Source of the DNA: Thunnus maccoyii
Lineage: Eukaryota > Chordata > Actinopteri > Scombriformes > Scombridae
Direction of reading: 5' to 3'
Length of the DNA stretch: 64,000 nt
Assembly (NCBI RefSeq): GCF_910596095.1
Contig: NC_056546.1
Location: forward strand, 17,880,425-17,944,424
A model generated the notes under the pieces. That model searched no databases. It had not been told where the DNA came from and saw only the letters and a list, made by a program, of their open reading frames with translations. Shown in pieces: positions 37,060 to 47,176 of the stretch (position 1 is the first letter of the stretch; every line of letters begins with the position of its first letter). The translations under genes were made by a program, and so were the position numbers.

Positions 37060-37445
37060 TGCACCGGTGACAGCCATGGCTGGAGGTATTATGTTTTCAG
37101 GTTGTCCGTCCGTCCTTCCCATTCTCGTTAACGCAATATCTCAGGAACACCTGGGAGCAATGTCTTCAAATTTGGCAAAAACGTCCACTTGGACTCAAGG
37201 ATGAACTGATTAGACTTTGGTGGTCAAACCTCACAAAACACAGATGTCTAATAAGATAAAATGTTAAATGAAGTGATGACATTTTATATCTAAAAGGTCA
37301 AAGGTCACCTTCACTGTGACATCCTAATGTTCTGCAAAAACACTTCTGGCCGTTATTCAACTCTATAACTCAGGAACAGAAGGGAAGATTGTGACCATAT
37401 TTCACATTTGGTCAGATGCTGAATTGGTGACACTAATCTTGGGTG
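37060..37445 (+). repeat. Widespread teleost interspersed repeat
   Basis: Contains GGTTGTCCGTCCGTCC, 'CAATATCTCAGGAACACCT', 'TTCAAATTTGGCA', 'ACGTCCACTTGGACTCAAGG' and 'GGTCAAAGGTCACCTTCACT', a combination I recognise from a very abundant fish repeat. The family is not named with confidence. It lies immediately downstream of adk. Confidence 0.7.
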
Positions 37446-38588
37446 TTCACCTTGAAACTGTGCTGATTGTTTAGATCTTCTGTGCTGCCGGGTTGAAGAT
37501 GTGTGTGAAGCACCCATGTTTTACAATTTGTAGCTTCTTTAAAGCAACATCCATATCTGAAGCATTGTTTACTATCATGGCTACAACTTTGTGTTGTATC
37601 AGAATCAGTTTTATTGGCCAAGCATGTGAACACATACAAGAAAAAACTTCATATCTTTTATTAAATTCCTTCAAAGTTTTCACTTCAAATGTTATGAGTC
37701 TGGACAGACATGGATGTAAACTGCAACTTGACTGGCCTTTCCTTTATTATTACATAGATGCCTGATCAAAATTCACTTAATCATTTATGACTCTATATAA
37801 TACAGTAGATCTCCCAAAAGTGTAAGATAATAACACAAGTAAGGTCAAAGGCTGCAGCTCTAAAAAAAAAATGCATTCTGCCAACAGTTAATACACTCAC
37901 AGTATACATACAATTTGCAGATTTTATGCATACTGAAATCTACTTTTTAAAAGTCTTTGGATGATTGAAAGTGATGATACATACTATTAGTGTAATCATC
38001 TCTTTGCTAAGTCAGACAGTAAGACATCAATAAAGCATAAAAGTATGATTTTTAAAATGTCATACAAATCCACTGTTCAGCTTTCGTAATAATGTATAAT
38101 CTGCATGTTAAGAAGGGTCATTTCTTGCTGGTCTGAAATGACTATTTGGTTTTTAGATGTAAGACGATGCAGTTTGGAGGCAGATCTGAGGAAACATCAG
38201 CGTGTTAAACCACAGTTTGGTCAATATCACTTTTTTTTCCTTCTACAAATGAACCAGACACAACTTTGCTGCTGGAAACTGAAGCAGAGATGAGACATTG
38301 CTTCATCCAGTCTAGACATGATCAGTTCATTCAGATCAATATTTGAATTGGCTTTAACATTTCTCTCATTCCCTAATCTAGATGAGGCAATAAATGCAAA
38401 AGATCTCATCCTTCACTTCATGAACACAATGAGATTTGTTGTTCACTAACAGTGTCTTTAAAAAGTCAGACCTGGCATATTTATGAATAAACATTTTGAT
38501 TATACAACAGTTAGAACATTTTTAATAACACTTGTATACCTGAGATGAAATGAAAAGTAAGTAAAAGCAACGCTCATAAGTTATGTAT
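37446..38588. other. Intergenic DNA between adk and dusp29
   Basis: No gene recognised. It is AT-rich with only random-looking short ORFs, and no KAT6B-like sequence is visible, although KAT6B occupies this interval in human. Confidence 0.6.
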
Positions 38589-39416
38589 CTATTGTACATT
38601 ATTTATATCTTGAGTCTGTCTTTTTTGTCGCAGTTTCTCCTCTTGCAGTGCGATGTCCAGAGCTCTGAGTTGTTTTAGGAAGCCGTGATTGGGCAGGATG
38701 CAACGGCGCTGTCGCACGTGCTCAATAGCATCCACCACAGTCAAGTTGTGTTTCATCATCAGGTATGCCAAAACCAGGGACGCCGACCTGCTGCGACCCA
38801 TCACACAGTGAACCAGCACCTTGTCTAGAGCAAAATAATATAGAAACATACAACAGTGAAGCGTATAAGAGAGAATGGTTTTACAAGTTTTGATAATAAC
38901 ACTTGCCCATCTTCTCCTCCAAGACTCACTCTGTGGGTGACTGAGGGCCTCGTGGATGAACTGGGTTGCAGAGCAGAAGTACTGGGAGATGTTGAAGGTG
39001 GGTTTGTCATCAGCTTCAACACCATAGTACTGGATGTCCATGTCGGCGTAATAATCAGCACCAGTCAGCACATTATTCCACTTCCCCTCCGCTGCATTCA
39101 GGACATGTGTAATACCCAAATCCCTCAGGCCAGGCCGCTCCAGAGCCGTCTTCCTGTTTCACACACACAATATGAAGCTGTCATCATGGATTTTGACACA
39201 GCTGGCGAGTTTAAAAGGCGAGTGTGCATCTACTCACTCATCCCCGATGAAAACACCAGGCCACACTTGGTTGACGTGTGCGTATTGAGCACCAGTGCCC
39301 GTCCAGAACAGCTGTTCCAGGTCTAATGTTCCTGGTGTGATATAATCGCTGTCTGGGTCCACCTGAACTGCCGTGTACGGGTTTTTTCCTCTGGATTTCA
39401 CCTCACAAGAGGACAT
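38589..39416 (-). CDS. dusp29: Dual-specificity phosphatase 29 (DUPD1-like)
   Basis: Small atypical dual-specificity phosphatase; the mammalian orthologue is expressed in skeletal muscle and acts on phospho-Ser/Thr/Tyr substrates including AMPK/MAPK-pathway proteins. Exons (minus): 39238-39416, 38930-39153, 38589-38824, joining to 212 aa (human about 220). The N-terminus [17 protein letters not shown] and '[12 protein letters not shown]' resemble human DUSP29. Catalytic loop HCVMGRSRS has Cys141 and Arg147; the general-acid region is VEADDKPTF. Introns fall after IGDE (phase 2) and just before KVLVHC (phase 1), as in the four upstream paralogues. A candidate 5'UTR acceptor lies just upstream of the ATG. 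Confidence 0.93.
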
Positions 39417-40691
39417 GGTTCACCTCTGCTGACCAGGAAACAAAACGCACACAGTGTAACACATTATAAAGAGTTGAGAAGCTTAACATCTGATCCACAG
39501 CTGTATAGACTGATATACAAAACACCTAAACACCAGTGACCATTAATTATATGCTACCCATGTATGGAGGATCTAGAGAGATTTGCAAATGGATTTATTA
39601 TAATGCATCCATTAACTTATATTAAATTAGTTAATTCCTCTAAACACAGATACATTTATGGGGATTTGAAGGATTTTAAATATGGGTTTATAAAGGGCAA
39701 ATAATGACAGAATTCGCAATACATGAAGAAGTACTGATTTTAAAAGGAAATAGATTTTGATTAAGCAGTTGGTGTCACACAAGCATTTCACCATGTTTGT
39801 CGTTGTCCTTTATGTGACGCTCTGGGACTTAATTGCTTTATTGCTGATCAGATGTAACAAGAGCTCTCCATGGTGAGCAGATGTCACTTCTTTAAAAGCC
39901 ACCTCAAACAAGTTCAAGTCAGGCAGTAGTGAGACTTATTGTTAAATAATGCCACAACAGATCAATACAGTTTTGAATTCCACTTAAATGATAATAGAGG
40001 ACGCAAACGAAATAGTGTGTGGAACTTGTGAGTAAAACAAAACACACAAACTGATAAAGAACCTCCATTTATTTGCTCTTTGAAAATCTATGTAAATATA
40101 TTTTTCTTTTTAAGAAATGCATTGCCAAATTTATCAAATTGCCTAATTTACAAGATATTAATGAATCTATTGCATTCCAGTTATGTATTCATCAATGTTT
40201 TTATTTTTTATGTATATGTTCATAAATCCTCACTACATTTCTAATTTGAGACATGTATTGATGAAATGACTAATTTATATGCAAAGTATTTGATTAATCA
40301 TTCTATTTATTGCTCACTTGCAGTATATTATACACACTTTATTCATTATACTTATTATACACTCACCTTTATTAACTAATACATTTATGCCCATTATTGG
40401 ATATTGGATCTTAGTTTCATTTTTTACAACCTACTCTATCTGCTGCACTTTCTGTCATTTTCACACCAAACTCTCAATGTACATCATTCTCAGACTGAGC
40501 AGTTTTGAGTAAATAGCGTTGTAACGGTTGTAATGTCACAGGAGGATGTGCTACAGGTGGACATGAGTGTTCAGGTGTATCTGATCTGCTTGTGATTGTT
40601 TATGTCTTACAGAATAACAGTTTGCTCGATGTTAATCTGCTTTACATTATTATTAATATAATGAAGTACTATGGTAGAAAAAATAACCTAC

Positions 40692-40780
40692 CTCTTTCTT
40701 TTAACTGTTTGGAGTTTGGGATCCTTCACTGAGCAGGACTGCAGACCGACAGCTCAGTGTCTCCTTAGCGGACATGTGTG
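40692..40780 (-). other. dusp29: Putative dusp29 non-coding first exon
   Basis: On the minus strand a strong donor (AAAGAG|GTAGGT) ends a candidate exon at 40692. A compatible acceptor (GGTCAGCAG) lies about 10 nt before the start codon at 39416. A TG/CA repeat (40774-40812) borders its upstream side. Exon 5' end is unknown. Confidence 0.45.
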
Positions 40781-40811
<31 letters not shown>

Positions 40812-40899
40812 ATCATCGGAGACCTCCCTCCACAGTGGGCATGAAGGCTGATATACAGATCAGGGATGGTAACTGCTCTCTCATGCTCTGTTTAAGATG

Positions 40900-40965
40900 A
40901 TATTTTTAGGCAGCTGGGCTACATCACCTGACCTCAACAACGTGACACACACACACACACAGCTG
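40900..40965 (-). promoter_or_regulatory. MEF2-like site and three E-boxes upstream of dusp29
   Basis: ATATTTTTAG (40900-40909, one mismatch to the MEF2 consensus) is one base from CAGCTG (40911-40916). Further E-boxes are CACCTG (40925-40930) and CAGCTG (40960-40965). The cluster lies 120-270 bp upstream of the putative first exon. CAGCTG boxes bind myogenic bHLH factors, in keeping with a muscle gene; the regulatory role is inferred. Confidence 0.5.
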
Positions 40966-41403
40966 CTTTCTCACAGCTTCTCTGATTTAATCTCAGAGCG
41001 CTAATGTGACAAAGATTACTTTCCTTTAGCTTGTATGGTAAAGCAACACACTAAAATCATGTGACACAATGCTAATAAAACAAAACAAAAAGTGTAGTAA
41101 GAGTGGAGTTTTGCATCATTGACATTATAAGAATCTCACTTATGTGTGGACAGGTGTGGGGACCAGTTTGCATTTGTCACTGCAGAGTTATTTCTGGAAA
41201 CTTGAAGCATTCAGTTGTTATACACTGCTGATTGTTGCTTGGCCAGAGATAATCTAACAGCCTGAAGACACCTTTACTTCTGTAACAGATCACACAGTAT
41301 GAACATTTCTATTTGTCAGATTTAATTAGAGAAAACTTGGATTCAACAGTCTCTTAAACCTTGTGCATGTGTAACAAGGGTGAAAAGGCAAGTTCCTTAG
41401 TCT

Positions 41404-42937
41404 TCAGGACGCATTGGTGTGGTCGTCCTCTGTGATCTCTCCGCTCAGTGGACTGAGACTCAGGTCCAATTGTCTGAGCTGCTCCAGAAATCCAGAGTTA
41501 GGTCCAATGTCTCGGGTCAGACGCACAGCAAGGATGGCCTCCACTAACGACAAGCCCTGGCAGATCATTAAATAAGCCAAAACCAGCGCTCCAGAACGAC
41601 TGACACCCATAGCACAGTGGACAAACACCTTCCCTGGAAGACGAATCAGTTGCACATTTCAAAAAAAAAGTTCAACATATGCAGTATTTTATCCACTGAT
41701 GCATTGAAACACTCGTTTGTTCTCTGGCTCAATCAATCCCGCCAAATTAAGCAAACACTGTGAGTGTTACGGAGGTGTTGGTGAGCTAAGTATGTGTGCC
41801 TTTGTAACTGTTTATGCTCTACTGATAAATGATCATCCTGAGTGCTCTCAGATAAGCCTCCACTCAAACTTCTCAAAAATGTAATCCAGGTTTACAGACT
41901 GTCTAAATTATACAGCTGTTATAATAACGCTCAATTGATTGAACTAGTATTGAAAACAAACTTGAGTTCAGAACAATCAGTGGAGATGACTTTATTTCAT
42001 TTTCAAGCTGCACATGCCCTCTCAGAGTATTTGGTACCTATTTCTGACATTTCACAAAAATGAAGTTGAAGGTTTTTGCTGGATTTATTTGAAATAGTTA
42101 TTTATCTGTTTGTTTTCATTATTCATTATATCTAGAGATATAAGAAACTTAAGTTACAAATATCTGAAAGTAATGGTGAAAAAAAATATTAAAAGAGTAC
42201 AAGAGGTAGCATAAAGTGTAAAATAGAATAAAGATGAATAGAGGAAAAGAGAGAGGCATTACATCGCAAATTAACTGGGCAGCTGAAAACTCTAAATGGA
42301 TAGCATTCAAAAAAGAGAAGAAGACATTTTTGTTGTACCTTTGCAACCCCAAACATGTTTTTAGCTCCTCCCCTGAACAAGGCTGTAACTCGAGACATCA
42401 GGCAGCAACTAAGCTAACAATAGAGATTTTTCAGTTGTTTCAGAAAGTGCATCTACGTTGCTCTTTACATTCTGAATCAGCTTGTGTTCTCGTATTTGCA
42501 CACTGACCGCTTTTCTTCAGAGCGCTGTCTATGAATTGAGAAGCGGTGCTGAAGAAAGGTTGGAGGTCAAACTCGGGATGGTCTGCAGCTTCAATGCTGT
42601 GATATTCCACTTCAAGGTCACTGTAGAACTGCTGACCCGTGTTGATGCGGTGTCGACCTGCTGCAGCATTCACTATGTGAGTTACACCCAGAGATGAGAG
42701 CATGGCTTTGTCCCGTGCCACAGACCTGCACAAACACCACATTCTGCACAAACTGATCCACTGTAATATCCTATTACAACATTTCAAGCTTCCAGTTGTG
42801 CTTTTTCTACTCACTCATCTCCAATGTACAGGTTTGGCCAGACTTGATTGACAGGTGCCACTGGCTTCCTGTTGTTCCAGAGAATTTGCCTCAACTCTGT
42901 CAGAGACGGTGTTTCCTTCTCCTGGGCTAAGTGATCT
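41404..42937 (-). CDS. DUSP13-like dual-specificity phosphatase, gene B (5' end unresolved)
   Basis: Three exons on the minus strand: 42815-42937, 42508-42725, 41404-41633. They encode [13 protein letters not shown]..., [35 protein letters not shown], then [22 protein letters not shown] and a C-terminus ending DDHTNAS. The catalytic Cys and Arg are intact and the intron positions and phases match the neighbours. The sequence is closest to human DUSP13B/TMDP. The first recognised exon starts at a CTACAG acceptor in phase 2 with no in-frame ATG upstream, so at least one N-terminal exon is elsewhere. Only about 85 bp separate it from the stop codon of gene C, so that exon must lie upstream of, or inside, gene C. 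About 190 codons are visible. Confidence 0.85.
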
Positions 42938-43022
42938 CTGTAGCAATAAAAACGTGTGTGTCTGTGTGTATATGTGATAGTACACTGTATGTTTATGACT
43001 TTGTGTGTACCTGTGTGTGTCT

Positions 43023-43771
43023 TTACAGCATATGGGCCTGCCGTCGTCTCCTCCTCTCCCTCTCCAGGCTCTTGTCAAGGCTGCGGAGCTGCTGCAGGAA
43101 GCCTGGGTTGGGACAGATGTCTCTGTGTGGCCTGACAGCAGCCACGGCCTCCTGCAGCCGCAGGCCCTCAACAATCATCAGGAAAGCCAGCACTAACGTC
43201 GCAGAGCGGCTCACACCCATCAGGCAGTGGACAAACACTCGTCCTGGGACAGAGACATTCACTGTTGACTTCTGCACCAGATAAGCAGCATCAGACATAG
43301 TACCGGTATGACTGACTTGCCTCCCATGGCCAGTGCAGCTCTGATGTATCGTGCTGTTGGGTAGAAAAAAGGACTAAGGATGAACTCTATTGCATCATCA
43401 GCTTCCACCCCATAATAATCCACTGACATGTCTCTGTAGAAGCGTGGGCCGGTGTTGACATAGAAACAGAGTCCTGGGCTGGGGTTGGGGGGACCATGAG
43501 CAGCATTTACAATGTGAGTGATGCCCAGACTGTGGAGAGACGCCTTGTCACGAGCCGCAACCCTGAAACACAACCACTCATTTACATCTGAAAGAGAAAA
43601 GATGCTTATACACTGTAGATGTGTGTGTATGTGTGCATGAACCAACTCGTTGCCTATGTAAAGGTTAGGCCAGACTTGATTGACATGCCCAGTGGGTCGT
43701 CTGTTGGCCAGCAGGAACTCTTGCAGCTCTGAGACAGATGGAGGTTCATACAGTGGATCCCTAAGAGACAT
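43023..43771 (-). CDS. dusp13b: DUSP13B/TMDP-like phosphatase, gene C
   Basis: Exons (minus): 43647-43771, 43321-43562, 43023-43243, giving 195 aa from MSLRDPLYEPPS (human TMDP 198 aa). Motifs: [48 protein letters not shown], and RVFVHCLMGVSRSATLVLAF with catalytic Cys129 and Arg135. The second donor is GC (GGAG|GCAAGT) and the first is a weak GTTGGT; both are required by the reading frame. An alternative acceptor (CTCTTAG|GGATCC, exon from 43760) would remove the ATG and join an upstream exon in phase 2. A strong donor ending a candidate upstream exon is at 43928 (GTGAG|GTAAGTT). Mammalian TMDP is testis-enriched. Confidence 0.87.
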
Positions 43772-43927
43772 ACTGACACACACATGCACAAACAATAGGC
43801 GTTTACCAGGCGTTCACTTGTGTTTAAAATATGATCTTAAGAGTTTGACACATAAAAAAGCCAGAAAATACACTGAGGAAACTGACCTGAAACAAACCTG
43901 TTTTCACTCTGAATCATATGAACTTAC

Positions 43928-43980
43928 CTCACTTCAAGGCAGTGCAAACTCTCCTCCCACTGCTTCTCCTGCTTATTCCT
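43928..43980 (-). other. Candidate upstream exon shared by DUSP13-like genes C and B
   Basis: Minus-strand sequence ending GAAGTGAG|GTAAGTT (last exon base 43928). In the phase required by the gene C (43760) or gene B (42937) acceptors it reads QEKQWEESLHCLEVR, then joins DPLYEPP or DHLAQEK. An in-frame TAG lies upstream and there is no ATG in the exon, so it would have to be internal (a TTTGTAG acceptor precedes it) or non-coding. Confidence 0.35.
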
Positions 43981-44787
43981 CTACAAACACTCACGTACAA
44001 ACTGCAGCTTGTTTCCTTTTATAACTGTAATCATACACTCATTACTGACAAAAATATCCTGCAGACTGTCTTCAGCAGCACTTTAAACCCGTTAAAACAC
44101 ATTTGATCGTTTTAACTACGTCTGGAATCATTTACTGTATTATGGAAAATAATGCAGCATTATTCTTAACATTAGCTCACTTACTTTCCATGACCACAGA
44201 CTGTTATGTAACACACTACTGGCTGTATGTGTTTCTATGCTGCCACCCACGAGTTGAGTAATGCCTGCTGCTGATATATGATCCAGTGACATGTTTGCTT
44301 TAACTGCGTTTGTCATGTTGAGAAACTCACACTGAATTATTTACTGTAAATCAAATATGTAGGTTATGCTCATTGCATCTTGCAGCTTTACAACATTTAC
44401 AGTTAACATGATATGATAAGAAGTTTTTCAAGCCACATTTCTTTTTTTTTAGTTCAAAAATTTATTTTAAACTTAGTAAATAAAATTGTTTTTCATGGCA
44501 AAGTTTCTCATTCATACCATTCAGATGAAATATTGGTTTTTATCATCAATTTGAAATATTGATTTAGAAAGCTGAGATTATTACCCTCATCAAACATGTT
44601 CTGCTTTGTGAGAATATGATCTTTGAAAATATTTAATTACATAATGTTTGTCTACTCCTGGTTTCTCTCAGAATAATGAAACAACAGTCAATAAAATCAG
44701 CCGTCACAATAATGAAAACAGTTAGATTTAAATCAGTAAAGACATGTCTTAGCTTATGCAAACATTTTTTGCCTAAACATGAAACCT

Positions 44788-44858
44788 TACTTACAGTACC
44801 ACTTTCCATTCACTTGAATGAGAAAGTGTGTCCAAAGTCTTTTGACTGGTACTGTAAG
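44788..44858. mobile_element. Short palindromic MITE-like element (degenerate)
   Basis: Inverted ends ACTTACAGTACC...GGTACTGTAAGT surround CATTCACTTGAATGAGAAAGTGTGTCC. Part of the left arm is missing compared with the copy at 58361-58446. Confidence 0.7.
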
Positions 44859-45371
44859 TTTTTAGAGGAATAACACAGCACTTTATTAACAAACTATTTA
44901 AAGAAATGTATTGTAAAGTGTAATGTGCATAGTATAAACGTATATAAAAAAGATTATCTGTGAATTATTTATAATATCCACTCAAAAAAAGCATTTCACT
45001 GATATTTCATAAAAAGGTATTTAATGTATATTCCAACGAGTCATAAAGCTGTATTTACAAAGATTGTAGACATGCCCGACAACACTGAACATTTTAATAA
45101 AGTTTGAACAGTAAAACTAATCTGAAAGAATTGTATTTCATAATACATGACCTTTGCTGATGTACCCACAAGTTAAAATTGTGCATGAAAGGCTCTGAAA
45201 GACAACCTTAAAAAAAAAAATGGAATTCAAATGTCACTTCATTGTTCATCACCATCAAACTCAAACCTATATACAAACACCGTCCATACACAGCAGTGGA
45301 GTGTAACACATGGGGAGATGGAGAAGTCTGATGTAATGAAGGAGCAAAGTGTGAAAAGAGATAAAGTGATG
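44859..45371. other. Intergenic DNA between phosphatase genes C and D
   Basis: AT-rich; nothing recognisable except likely gene D 3'UTR close to 45371. Confidence 0.5.
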
Positions 45372-46164
45372 TCAGAGGAGAGGACACAATCTCCGTCTTA
45401 ATGTCAGCTGTTCATCAAGCTTGTGGAGGAGCGACAGGAAGTTTTGGTTGGGGTAAATGGCTCTTTTTTGGACGACATGCCTCAGAGCGTCAGCGAGAGG
45501 GAGACGCTGCCGCAACATCAAGTATGCCAGGACCAAAGTGGACGATCGACTCATGCCCATGATGCAGTGAACCAGCACTTTTCCTGCGCAGTAGAAAGGA
45601 AAATGTGAAGGAAAATAAAGAAAAGTTAGACAGCTGATGAAAACATGTAAAGCTTTGGTGTTTTATACTTTACCGTCTTTGCTCTTTAAGGCTTTATGTA
45701 TGAAGTCAGCTGCAGGTTTAAAGTACTGACTGATGTCAAAGTGGTCTGAATCTTCTGCTGGTATGCCACAGTAAACACAAGTGTTCCCATAAAAACTCTG
45801 GTCACCGATGCTGCCCTGCTTGGAGTGAGCTGCATTCAGGACATGAGTGATGCCAAGCTTACATAACGTCTTTTTATTCTGTGCTACAGCTCTGAAAAAC
45901 ACACAGAAAAAGACAAACACGGGAGTCATGTGAGACTCATGGTGTGTTATTACGATGCAAGTTCTGAACTTTTCAATTTCTCTCTTGCAGAGCTCACAAA
46001 GCTATCGCTCCTTCTTGCTTCAAACAATGAGACACTCACACGTTTCCTATGTACAGGTTGGGCCAGACTTCGTCCACCGGTGTGAGCTCCAGTGTGCAAG
46101 AATCCAAGATGAGCTCCAGTTTTTTAATGAGCACCAGGTCTTGTTGCTGGTTGCTCCCTGACAT
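45372..46164 (-). CDS. DUSP13-like dual-specificity phosphatase, gene D
   Basis: Exons (minus): 46040-46164, 45674-45891, 45372-45583, giving 184 aa. The start ATG at 46162-46164 opens [20 protein letters not shown], running into [13 protein letters not shown]. Exon 2 has [23 protein letters not shown] and the general-acid region [12 protein letters not shown]. Exon 3 has the loop [22 protein letters not shown] with Cys121 and Arg127, ending in basic [11 protein letters not shown]. Intron phases match the other four genes. It is most like DUSP13A (MDSP) in the PAxDxxxFDIS and ITHVLNAAH segments; probably a lineage-specific tandem duplicate. Substrate unknown. Confidence 0.88.
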
Positions 46165-46525
46165 TCTCTCCCGGACGCAGACTGCTCCTCCTCAAACAGA
46201 CCACAACACCGCTCCTGCTGTCTGTGTGTCCACTGTCCCCTCACTGCCAGAGCCGGCTCAGTGAGAGACATGAGCAGGTGGTTGTTTGAACGCTCCAAAA
46301 TTAGCTCTCTGTGTTCAGTGTGTTCTCTCTGACTCCATGTAGTTATTTAACATTGCTGTTGCATTGATTGTTCTGGTCAGTGATGCCAAAGCTCCTCGGG
46401 GAGAAAAACTCTCTCTGTCGCAACTGAGGTCACACAGGGAGCAACAAGGGAGGGCAGTTGTTCAGTGTATGTGAAAGAGTAAATGGTGCAAACGGTGACA
46501 GTCTGGCATGGTATAAATGAAGACA

Positions 46526-47104
46526 TTAAAGGACGGGTTTACAATTTTTCAAGTCTGTCCTAAAACATGAGTTAGGTGCCCAAATGAACACTGAAATAGG
46601 TTTTTCTTGCCATTCCTCCTGTTTACACTGACCATTTGAAGTTAGTTCATAATGCATTTACCATGTAAGTGGTGGCGGCCAAAATCCACATTTCTTATGC
46701 ACAAAAAGTATTTTAAAGTTAATCTGAAGCTAATATGAAGCTTCAGCCGCCCAAATTAGTCATATCAAGTAGATATCTTTGAATGTTGCAGTCTTTTTAG
46801 TGCCAAATTCCCTCTTTTTGTTACTATACTTCCACTGCAGTGCAACGGGGAAACACTGTGGAGACACAAATATATACTCAGATAGAACTGTGGAAGATAT
46901 CCACTTTATTTGACTAACTCAGACTCATATTAACTAAACTATTAAATAAGCTTCCCCCATCACTTACATTGTAAATGCATTATGAAGGGATCTGCTAATA
47001 ATCAGTATGAACAGGAGGAATGATTACAGCAAGAAAAACATGTTTCAGTGTTCATTCAGGAACCTGACTGTTGTTTTAAGAAAAATTGTGAACCAATCCT
47101 TTAA
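46526..47104. mobile_element. Fold-back element copy 2 (between genes E and D)
   Basis: A 579-bp element with ends TTAAAGGACGGGTTTACAAT and (right end) ATTGTGAACCAATCCTTTAA, which are inverted copies. Internal halves are mirrored too: CATTCCTCCTGTTTACACTGA near 46615 pairs with AGTATGAACAGGAGGAATGA near 47005. Both ends carry TTAA. No ORF of note. Same family as 24827-25419. Confidence 0.8.
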
Positions 47105-47176
47105 CTGCTGCTGTTCCACTACCTCAAGGACTATTCTCCTATGCATTCACTAGATGGGATTGCTCCTTGCTTTGTT

